A stretch of DNA of 64,000 bases from Botryotinia globosa (Eukaryota > Ascomycota > Leotiomycetes > Helotiales > Sclerotiniaceae). Made by a program: the position numbers and the translations under genes. The notes below the pieces were generated by a model, which saw only the letters and a list, made by a program, of their open reading frames with translations, did not search any database and was not told where the DNA came from. Below are positions 55,024 through 64,000 of this stretch, in pieces. How positions within the stretch are numbered: the first letter of the stretch is position 1; the number at the start of each line of letters is the position of its first letter. Where the stretch lies: the NCBI GenBank assembly GCA_014898425.1, contig RCSZ01000003.1, positions 372,001 through 436,000 on the forward strand, given 5' to 3'.

Positions 55024-58000
55024 TCACAATTCCATACTTTCTTCTCTCGGATCAGAAGACGTGATTGATATAACCTCAACAATCCTGGCTTCATTGTCTT
55101 CGAGTTTTTCGTCTCTGAATTCATCACCACCCACATCTCCCTCTCCATCCTCCCCACTCACAATTCTGAACGACGAAACAAGCACATTTTCCACCACAAA
55201 TTCCCCCTGCTTCGCCAACACATCGATCACATGTGCCCCTAACTCATCTCTTCTCACTCCCTCCTCCTCATCATTATCCTCCCTATCCCCATCATCTTCC
55301 TCTTCACTCGTACCAAGCATCTCATGCCTGAACTCGTCAAAATCATCCGCCAACTCGCAATAATCATTCATTAGCAGGTCAAATTTCGCTTGCAGTTTCT
55401 TGAACGCGGATTTATAATCTACCTCCTCTTCACTCTCACTATCAGAAGTCTCGGACTCTGGATCGGTTTCTAGAACTTCGGAGTTATCAATAAAACTATC
55501 AACTTCATAATCTTCTTTCGAAACGAGTTCGGAATCCTCGTCTTGGGTGTCGTAGGCCGAGGATTGATAATCGAGATGTGTATCCCCAATCAATACTCGA
55601 GCTCTCTCTTCGTCAGCCTCGCTTCCATATTCATCTTCGTAGATACGAGGGATTTTCCCAGGAAAATCAGTATCCTCATAAAATGGGTTAATTCCGTCAC
55701 CGCAGCCAGTGCAAAATCCGAGCGTTGAATCTACCTTTCCAGCTGTATCCTCCCAAATTTCATGACCACAATCTCCACATCGGATGATCTTATCAATTGG
55801 GTCATAAAAGGGGAAATTCTCATCTCCGTGAAGATCCTCTTCCTCTAACAATGTGGAAAAGATATCTTCATCATTCTCGGTGATGCCGTCTGTTGCTAGT
55901 ACATTCTCGTCCGTGGGCGTGGACATATTTTGCGGATCCATTGTATCTGCGTCGCTATTGGCTTCAAGTGTGAATACTTGCGACATGCTCTTCAAACTTA
56001 TGTTAGATCTCCAGGACTTCCGTTGACTCGAAGATTGATCCAAATACAATTTGATATGTTTGAATTCTTCAGTGAGATGTTGCAATGGTGTCAATTGGTG
56101 ACGTATATACAGCCCCACCTCTATGTCTAGGTATGCATACAAGCCTACATGATCACGCAATTCCAAGCAATTTGCGACGACTTCGTGAGAAAGTGAATGT
56201 ATATTAGCAAATAGCGCCGACAGGATGGGTGGTGGTACAAGCTGATCAATTTGTGTATGAATGGAATCAGTGGTCGGTAGATCATGAGCAATGTACGCTT
56301 CAACATCTAGCTCGCCGGTATTGAGTTCCATTAATGCTTTCTGCGTTTGTTCAACGAGTGCAGGTACATTGCCAAGTCTCTCTATCAAAATTTTGAGTGG
56401 GGCTGTCAAGTCCACATTGTCGCCGCTGAGCTCAGCGGAGGACTCTACGCTCTGTTGTTCCACGTCCGTAATAGATTTTGAAGGAGTAGGCGATTTCGAA
56501 GACCTGAAACATGAGAAGTCAGCAATTACACATCGAAAAGCCTGATGAGATGAAACTACAAGGGGAAGGGATGAAGAAGAATAAAATCATGTTTTTAAGT
56601 GGAAACAATAGAACAACTCGGAGAAGCTTACATTGGACCACTCATTTGGGAATCCTCGCTAAGCCGGACGCGTTTCAAGGGTGGTGGACTAATCATATCC
56701 GCGGCCGCTCTTCGCTGCGACGCTTGACGGCTTGAACTCAAGTCTGGATCTGTAGCAACTGATCTTGGTGTCTGTCTGAAGCTGATTACACTTATTTGAG
56801 ATAGTGGAACGGGAGATGAGGATACCAGCTCTTGCGACCAGTTAGGCATTGATTGTCGACCAATTCCAGTTGTCCCTTCAGTTGGCGTGGAGGGACCACT
56901 TTCATTATCCAATCTGGCTGCTGTTGAAGTGAGTTCCTTAAAATGGCCTGTCGACATTGAAGAAGATTTGGACGCAGTTGTTGTTTGCGTTTGTTGGCTT
57001 GGCGTCATGGCCATTTCGGCAACACGAAGAGCAAACAGTCCTCGCATTTCACTATCATGCCGAAAAATAGAAGCAGAGCAATGATCGCCAAATAGAGATT
57101 TCATGCTTAATCCTGCAAAGAATTAGTCTTCGAGGAACTGGGAACTTTTAGAGTGGTATGGGGGTATATAGTTATAGAACAAAATGAGAAGGATGGGAGG
57201 GTGTGTTACATACCTTCATGCCATTCTTCTTCATCCACAGTACATGGATACACGTCTTTTGGTTTGAAGATTTCAACGAGATGACAAAGTTCGACATATG
57301 ACGAGTGACGTGAGTATGGAAATGTGATTACTTTGGGGAGACCGTTGTCAGGAACAGAGTCTCTTTTCTTGTCGGGTATTACAGTAGATTTCTGTGCCAA
57401 CTTTCGTAGCAAATATTCACCAAGTCCCTTTAGAGAGATTCTTTCGCTACCAAATTGCATACCATCTAATGATATGGCCCCCTTCGTAGATATCAGTTCT
57501 GCAAGAAGCATACGTCGAATGTCTTCAATTATGGGTTGATCTGTCTCGGCAAAACTCATTAAATTGTTAGTACAAATCCATCCAGAAATTAGCGTAAACT
57601 TACACTGTCTCTAGAAATTCCTTGACATCATCAAAATCCATGGAGACTTCATAACTTGGTACTAGATCGCCCCAGCCACCTCCAATACCTACTTCTGCTA
57701 TTTCCACTCCATCTGGTCCACGGGCAATAAATGGGCGTATTAACACAGTATCATCCTCTCCATTAGCTGAGCAGCCCATTCCCTTCTCACAGCTGTGGAT
57801 TCGTACGCTTTTGTCAGTAGTCAAACAACCCTCTTTTGGGCCATTCCCAACAATACACCCGACTAACACAGGACCCTCAGGTGCCAAGAATCGTGATTGA
57901 CCATCAGACCCATCTTGACGCAGCGATTGGTATAACTTGTACTTGTACTTGTCCACATGAATCTGCGAGTCGAGTGTTCGTGATAACGCTGCCCAAACCT

Positions 58001-58758
58001 CTTCATATCCGAACGTCCATGCCGAAAAGTGAAACTTGGTATTGGGTGGATATTTTTTGACTTTCTCAATCATTTCCTTCAGGCCATCAGCCTTTGTAGG
58101 GAATGTTAATGGTCCAGTGTTACTTGTATCGAGATAAATACAATCTAAAGTCTTCATGCCGCTTGTGTACTCGATCAAGAATGGATTTCGTGTCAAATTA
58201 TTGACGAACCATGGTTCCGATCTAACATCCCCAGTATAGAAGACTGCAGTTTTCTCTTTTTCAAACAAGAACATTACTGCCCCTGTGCAATGATTGGCAT
58301 CAAACAATGTAACCCTTACTTCATTTTCCGGCGCCAACTCAATTAATGTTGGAGTCTCCAATGGAATCGGTTTCAAAACACTCTTCAAATGTTTGTAAGT
58401 TCTCTTCTCCTTTTCTAAAATACCCTGCGCCAAGTTCAGGCGGTCTCTTCTCTTTTCGAGTCTCAACAGAATTTCTCTGGTAGCTGCTGAACAGTAAACA
58501 AATGGCAGTTTGATACGATCATTATCAAGTCCCTCAAGATGGTCGCTATGAACATGACTCAAGAAGCATGCTAGCGGAGCAGTTCGACCTATAATTTGGC
58601 GAAAATAATCGACTACATAGAGAGCAATGTCAGTCACAAGGTTACTGAAACAAGCTGCTAAATGTTTGATCCACCATAATTCTTATTTGCTGAATGAAAG
58701 ATATTCACTTACCACGAATGTCAGGGAACTCGGGTATGTACCCGCCAAACGTTGACAT
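55024..58758 (-). CDS. Artemis/SNM1-like metallo-beta-lactamase nuclease with long C-terminal tail
   Basis: Model complement(join(55024..56503,56632..57112,57214..57554,57604..58612,58713..58758)), 1118 aa; all four junctions keep frame. The N-terminus MSTFGGYIPEFPDIR across intron 1 into VDYFRQ is typical of Artemis (DCLRE1C) proteins, which open DNA ends and hairpins in repair. The MBL site is HVHSDH (H35, H37, D39, H40), NHCTGA (H123) and YTGDVR (D144). The beta-CASP part follows (KFHFSAWTFGYEEVW, then SRHSSYVELCHLVEIFKPKDVYPCTVDE, about 430-465). After residue 470 come a Ser/Thr-rich linker, a helical region (about 655-790), a four-Cys zinc-ribbon-like motif (CGDC...CTGC, about 868, 871, 890, 893) and an acidic end. 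The tail could be a separate gene, but exon 5 has no ATG near its start and the splice restores frame. Confidence 0.82.
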
Positions 58759-59190
58759 TTCGAGGGATCTATTCCCATATTATCCAGATCTAAATGAAAT
58801 ATCTCAAGTTGGGATAATTTTGATCGAACTCTTCAAAGATGTTTCAGAGTTTGAATTGGAGAAGAACAAATGGATGGGTAAACGCGACAAAAGACACGCT
58901 AAGACAGGCTACCACGTGATCATACCCCGCAGTATACATTACACCACTTGCCCAAATGGACGTTTCTTTGTGTCCCACAAGAGAATAGAAGAGAACTGGT
59001 GGAATTGGTAATACACAGGGGGATTTCAACCTTTGAATGCTTATATTCTGACAAACAGTCAAGAATGCATGGTGTTGTCGTATTAATTCGAAAAATCTAC
59101 GATTGTATGTAAACTACGTACCTATACGGCTAGCTAGTATTCTTACCAAACAAGAGCAAATATGAGACCTAAAAATCATTACCTCTACAA
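58759..59190. other. Intergenic, 432 nt
   Basis: Promoter of the nuclease gene and 3' region of the next minus-strand gene. A 105-codon frame at 58694-59011 (+) overlaps the first nuclease exon and has no motif. Confidence 0.6.
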
Positions 59191-61848
59191 TCATGACGTC
59201 TGATTTGCCGCCTTTGCTCCTTCTTTAAGAAGCTCATCCAAATCCATATCTAGTTCCATACGCTTTTGGTCGCTCCTCCTTGCATATTCGTGGCTCATGT
59301 CCGATAAGCTTATTCGATTCTGGAAAGAGCTTCGAACCCACTCTTCCAGGAAGGCATCATGGTCATCAAGCATCTTATTTCTTGCTTTGGTATCAACATC
59401 AAGCAGTATCGGAAGTGGGTAGCTGCTGAGGTAAATGTCGTATGGCCTGACCTCAAATAGGGTACTGCAGACAAGTGCATTTTCAGTGTCAGCATATTCT
59501 GCCATATTGGATTGATATCTCTCAATCTCCTGTGAGAAGAAATCACAGAGATCACCGAATTTTCCTTGACAAAGGATCATCTTGCCGTTAACATGTATCA
59601 TAGGCTTGCGGATGACCTAAAAGAATTAGAAAGCGATTCTTTAGTGAAAGAAAGATTGACTTGTTGGAAGCTCGAATCAAATGGTCGTTTTTTGCTACTT
59701 ACTGCAGTTGTCTTGTCATGATTCTTATACTGGGCCCAGAAATGTTCAAGTTTGATTAACTGATCAGAGTATATCAATCTCTTCCAGATCTCAAGGAACT
59801 TGTACGCTCTTTCGAGCGCTACATTATCTCCAGGCTGATATGGCTCGACAGTGAGCTTGAAGTGTCCAGATACATCTTCATGATCTAGGATGATGAGTTT
59901 TAAACTAAGAAAATAGTTGGAAGAAGAAGAATCTCTCACATTCTATTGTAACTCCAAGACCTCTCTGGACGGATTTGAACGAATCATCCCAGTCTCCTAG
60001 AAGAGCACGGAAAAGTGTGTTCTTTCTGATAGTCACTTCTCTCTTGCCCTCGGCAAGATTTGTTCCATTATTTTCCGAGGACTGTTCACCAATACTGTTC
60101 ATCACTCCTTTGTTCAGTATTGCCGCTGAGAGCTTTCTCGGCATCTCAGGACTTGATCCAAAAGGAGTGGTACCGCCAGATACAGCTGTTCCGACAGATG
60201 CATTTGCGTTGTAAGCAGAGGAAGGTCTCGATTGTGTCGATTTGCTACCTGTCATACTATATACCGAACGATGACCGGTATTGGCACCACTGGAAACTAT
60301 TTGAGCCGGTGGGGAAGCCATGGAGTAGTTGCCAATAATCTCCCTGGATATTTTGTGAATTGGTGGTAAGCTGGCTGATGAAGGAACTCCTGGTGGTTTG
60401 TCGTTCAACCATGGGAATGGCTCATTCTTGAAAACAGTCTCCCACGCCATCCGATCGGCAAGCCACTAAGTGAAGTTAGCATCAAAGGAAACGATAAGAT
60501 GACAATTGGACAATGAAGGAGATTTGGGTATCTGGGTACTTGAGAATGAAGAAACACCTGAGACTTACATGTCTTTGAGAACGGTCGCAGTTAGGATAAC
60601 GCGCTCTTACGAAATCTCTACTAGTTTGCAGAGCACGAAAGAAAACATGTCGGAACTCAACACCACCCATACTGTATGCTTTCTTTTGCATTTCATTCTC
60701 TTTTGGTCCGTAAGTCAATGGATCATCCACTCTGGCCTTCGTTACATTCCCACTGTCTTTTTTTGTTTCTCCAACTCCCATTGCTTTTGAATTTCCTGGC
60801 GAATCTTCGGATTTGACTGTCCTACCTTGTCTAGTGGTTTCTTCGGACCTATTTTGGCGGTACCTGTCTCTTCCTATCTTTTCAATAGGAGGCGACCTAG
60901 ATCTACGTCGACTAGTCGCCTCTTCAGCTTGCCATTTACTACCAAATCGCCCGCTTCTAGACTTATCCTCGCCACCACGGCGAGAAAGTAAAGTTTCAAG
61001 GCGATTGGTTTCTGAAGATCGGAGAATGTATGACCTAGGTGGCTCGTTGCAGGGAAAGGTACCTTTTTGACGAACTAATGATAAGTTAGCAAAGAGACAT
61101 CTGAACCCGATTCTCTGGTAAATGCATACAATTAGACACCCAGACTTTACTTCCTGCCATCCACTGTTGCCACTCCAAGCTTTCGCGTGGATATCTTTCC
61201 TTCATGTTTACCAATGCCTCTCGGTATAACGCCAGTACATTTGAATTGCCAGCTGCATTAAGAAGCGAATCTTCGATCTTGATTGACAAGCTAGGCTTCG
61301 GTCTGCTTGGGAAAATCAACGAGCCCTCCTCCGGCGAACTCATAATCTCGCCGGACTCAGGGCTCATTGTCTCATTACTGAAGGATACTTGTGATGTCTT
61401 GGGGAGGGTACCTGGCCATGGGTCGTTTGGAACTACAATCGGATTAGAAGTGAATCTTACCTACCCAGCAAAATCACATCAATTCTATATGGATGAAATG
61501 AAGCATTGAAACTCACAGAATTGGGTCCACTAGAGCGTGCTGTCAGTATTTGAATGCCGTCGTGGAGAACTCATGCAATACCAAAGAGATATCTGGAAGT
61601 TTACATACAATGTGATATTCTGCTTTTCCCAATGCCCAAGCCTCAGTACATTGCGGGTTTTGCTGATAGATCTGGCTTAGTGCTGCCTGAAATTGTTTTG
61701 TAAGTTCAGACGTTGGAATTCCATTTTCTCTTGCTTTTTTGGCCATCAAATCTTGCTGTGTTCTGTAAGTCGATTCCATGGTTGAAGATCCCAAGTTATC
61801 TTGGGGAGACTTGAGACGCATTGGGGAAGTTTCAAAAAGAGAGGACAT
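59191..61848 (-). CDS. Uncharacterised 731-aa protein, seven exons
   Basis: Model complement(join(59191..59616,59703..59884,59940..60465,60569..61074,61130..61432,61517..61529,61609..61848)). Introns are 79, 84, 55, 103, 55 and 86 nt and the total closes in frame. The second exon in transcript order is only 13 nt (61517-61529); without it the third exon meets a stop in its frame, with it the protein reads EYHIWTQFFPNDPWPG. The protein is soluble. Seen in order: an N-terminal helix, a Ser/Pro/Lys-rich region with EDSLLNAAGNSNVLALYREALVNMKERY, an Arg-rich block (SRRRSRSPP), then MAWETVFKNEPFPWLNDKPPG. The last part is a compact-looking C-terminal third with helices (ERAYKFLEIWKRLIYSDQLIKLEHFW) and FEVRPYDIYLSSYPLPILLD. 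I do not recognise the family. Confidence 0.72.
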
Positions 61849-62803
61849 GATTAAGATCGTTGGTTGTTTTTGGAAAGGTGAGTTGTAGTTGTTTGTTTAC
61901 CTACTTGTACTTTTTTTGCTTCCTGAAAGTGGAAGGCACGTTGCCTCTTCTGGAAACCCCGACCAACGCTCCCTCTTGATTTGGCTCATCCAATGTTCTT
62001 ATCTGTATTTTGGTTCGAACTAGAACATCCAGTTCGAACTGGATAACAAATTTAACGATAATGGCCATGAGTATCACAGACAGGAAAGCGAATTGTATAT
62101 CCCTTCTCTTGACCAGCAAGTTTGAAGTGAATGTAATCTTACATATTCCAATGATAATCGAGCTGAAAAGCTTACGTCTGCAGTTTCTTCATAATGACGA
62201 AAACCTCGATCGTTACAATGTACGTTCTCGAGCATTTCTCCCGACTCGATATGGATATTTGAACCATACTTCAATGTCACAAAGGCTCCCCCCTACAATT
62301 TCAAACGCCAATATCAAACACGGTAGTCCATCAACATATATTCTCCAAAACAAGTTCGACTATTGTGGTACCCTCTAAGCAAAAACCTACGGGCAAAAGG
62401 AACGTGCAATGCATCTGCCCATCTAGAGCCGTCATAACAAACGGGTATCAGAATCAGCTGCATATGAATTAGATAATTTGTGTAACTCTCACAAATTATT
62501 CCAGGACCCTCATGTACTACTCGAAGTCACTTTATATCATTTACAAAGAATGAGTAGTTTATTTGCCTACCAATTGATTCCCCTAACACAAGAATCTCGT
62601 CCAAAAAATGAACGATTCAATATATACCATGAAGTTAAGCAATCCATTCGTTCATAAAGACCATACGCTATATCTGCAATACCAATGCAACCTCGCTGTC
62701 CGTGAACTCCATAGCTACCTGCCAAGCTAACAATGTAGCTGAAAATCCCTCAACTCCCTTCATCAATATGGTCCATTGTCAAGGGTAGCTGTAAACTACA
62801 AGA
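61849..62803. other. Intergenic, 955 nt
   Basis: Promoter of the 731-aa gene and 3' region of ADA3. A 72-codon minus-strand frame (61901-62119) with one hydrophobic helix (AFLSVILMAIIVKFVIQF) has no other support. No repeats noted. Confidence 0.6.
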
Positions 62804-64000
62804 CTATTCTTCTTCTCCATCATCATCCCACCCATCCTTTTCTCTCCGAATGAATTCGCTCATAATTTCAGGCTTGAAGATTGAGCTACCCTCGTCCTTC
62901 GCACGAGGCACTTTGCCTAAATTCCGTTCATCATCAAAAACTGCCCCAATATTTTTGATCCACTTTTGACGCTTTTCCATCAATGATTTGGTCATATCAC
63001 CAAGACCCGGTCTTGCTGTACCAGCAGCGCCATTGACAGCTTGATTACCACCGCCAGCACCGCCAGCTTTCTTGTTCTTTTTTGTCTTTCCGATTGTGCG
63101 GGATCGTTTGGTATAGGCTGCGTTTACTTGACCGTCAAGATCTTCAAGGATAGTTTGGTATTCTTGATGAGCCATACGCTCCTTCGTGATTTCCTGTAAT
63201 CGAGCCTTACGTGCGCCGTTAATAATCGATTGCTCTTTGAGTTTGGCTTGGAGGAAACGAAGTCGCGCGGCTATCTCGTCATCGTAATGAGCATCGTAAT
63301 CGGGCTCGGCATCAGGGGGTAGAAATCCAATATGTCGAAGCTCTTGTTTAATCCTTTCATCTATTTGCGCATGATCAAGCTTTGGGTGGGTTGCTTTCTT
63401 CCATGATTCTGATGCTGATTCAGCCATAAAAGTTGCAGGGGGTAATGGAGATGTTTCGCTATGCTGGCTTGGTTCCCCCATGTCGCCATTCATTTCACCA
63501 TTGAAACTACCTTCGCCATTGCTCACACCGTTGGTCATAGGTTTGTCTTCGGAAGGAGCCGCTCTATTTTCCGGTCTCAAAGTTGCCAATAGTCTCGATA
63601 ACATTGGGCCAGCAGAAATTTGATCCGTCTCTGCTATTGCATCATCAATTTCATCAATGCTTCCACGGGCTTGATTTGGTGGTAATTTATCTCGCCCTTG
63701 ATTTGGTGTATCAACTGACATGGCGCCATCTTCCTCAGCCCAGACTTCGGTATAGTGCTTCTTTCCACGTCTAGGAATCATGAATGGATTCACACGATCA
63801 CCACGTTCACGTAGAAATGCGAGGTCTTCTTCCGTGAATGGCCGAAAGTATGGCTCCAGATATGTCGCAAAAGTATTAGCTTGTACTTGGTTTGTGGGTT
63901 TCGCGTTGCTGAAATCTTTGTCGGGTGGTGTTCCAGGGATAAGATCATGAAGATCATTCCTCGGGTAGGCTGCTACAGAATAAACCTTCTTTTTTTCTTC
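62804..64000 (-). CDS. ADA3: ADA3/NGG1, SAGA/ADA adaptor subunit (C-terminal 398 residues)
   Basis: One frame runs from the window edge at 64000 to a TAG-type stop at 62804, so the 5' part of the gene lies outside. Ada3 links Gcn5 and Ada2 in the HAT module of SAGA and ADA and is needed for nucleosome acetylation. The visible part includes [23 protein letters not shown] and [22 protein letters not shown], highly characteristic of fungal Ngg1. It continues with an Asn/Gly-rich linker and the C-terminal conserved domain ([48 protein letters not shown] and [15 protein letters not shown]). No intron is seen in this part. Its partner GCN5 lies 16 kb away on the other strand. Confidence 0.93.
   Translation of the reverse strand, partial: EEKKKVYSVAAYPRNDLHDLIPGTPPDKDFSNAKPTNQVQANTFATYLEPYFRPFTEEDLAFLRERGDRVNPFMIPRRGKKHYTEVWAEEDGAMSVDTPNQGRDKLPPNQARGSIDEIDDAIAETDQISAGPMLSRLLATLRPENRAAPSEDKPMTNGVSNGEGSFNGEMNGDMGEPSQHSETSPLPPATFMAESASESWKKATHPKLDHAQIDERIKQELRHIGFLPPDAEPDYDAHYDDEIAARLRFLQAKLKEQSIINGARKARLQEITKERMAHQEYQTILEDLDGQVNAAYTKRSRTIGKTKKNKKAGGAGGGNQAVNGAAGTARPGLGDMTKSLMEKRQKWIKNIGAVFDDERNLGKVPRAKDEGSSIFKPEIMSEFIRREKDGWDDDGEEE

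Noticed and set aside
55024..56503. Acidic zinc-ribbon protein as an independent gene
   Set aside because: The frame's first codon is GTG, not ATG, and the upstream exon joins to it in frame through a canonical intron; kept as part of the nuclease model with the doubt stated.
61901..62119. Small single-TM protein (72 codons)
   Set aside because: One hydrophobic helix in a short frame is not enough; no conserved motif.

Overview
The window is nuclear DNA from a filamentous ascomycete. Genes are split by short introns (mostly 47-130 nt) with GTAAGT/GTATGT donors, CTAAC/CTGAC-like branch sites and TAG/CAG acceptors, and are spaced by AT-rich intergenic DNA. The recognisable proteins (PAN1, fungal sphingolipid C9-methyltransferase, VID21, an INSIG protein, a Zn2Cys6 factor with a fungal-specific C-terminal domain) fit Pezizomycotina. 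From general look I would guess Leotiomycetes, Botrytis/Sclerotinia-like, but that is an inference without any search. Exon joins were worked out by hand, and every spliced model given here closes to a whole number of codons.

Layout. 1-10.5 kb: a partial 3' end, a single-pass membrane protein, PAN1 (actin/endocytosis), the sphingolipid C9-methyltransferase and a small orphan gene. 10.5-24.5 kb: a gene-poor 2.6 kb stretch, the ribosome-biogenesis WD40 protein MAK11, an INSIG-family sterol regulator, and VID21/EAF1, the NuA4 scaffold. 25-31.6 kb: a graveyard of secondary-metabolism-type genes. It holds a UstYa-like pseudogene with two in-frame stops, an SLC45-type transporter remnant fused in frame to a polyketide-synthase ketoreductase remnant, a fragmented DHA-type MFS transporter, and then an intact Zn2Cys6 transcription factor. 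33-40.7 kb: two uncharacterised proteins, mitochondrial threonyl-tRNA synthetase, and SFR1 (recombination). 41.5-47.2 kb: a membrane-anchored coiled-coil repeat protein, RAD1 (9-1-1 clamp), OST5 (N-glycosylation) and a GCN5-type acetyltransferase. 47.2-55 kb: mostly low-complexity DNA with many microsatellites around one uncharacterised gene whose upstream strand is almost free of ATG. 55-64 kb: an Artemis/SNM1-like nuclease with an unusual zinc-ribbon acidic tail, a seven-exon orphan gene with an inferred 13-nt micro-exon, and the 3' part of ADA3.

Two functional themes recur. One is histone acetylation: VID21 belongs to NuA4, GCN5 and ADA3 to the SAGA/ADA module. The other is DNA repair: SFR1, RAD1 and the Artemis-like nuclease. 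These genes are not adjacent and do not form an operon or cluster. The strongest candidates for a second look are the decayed cluster with its chimeric ketoreductase-transporter reading frame, the inferred 13-nt exon, the ATG-depleted leader, the hairpin plus overlapping uORF at VID21, and the Artemis-zinc-ribbon fusion.
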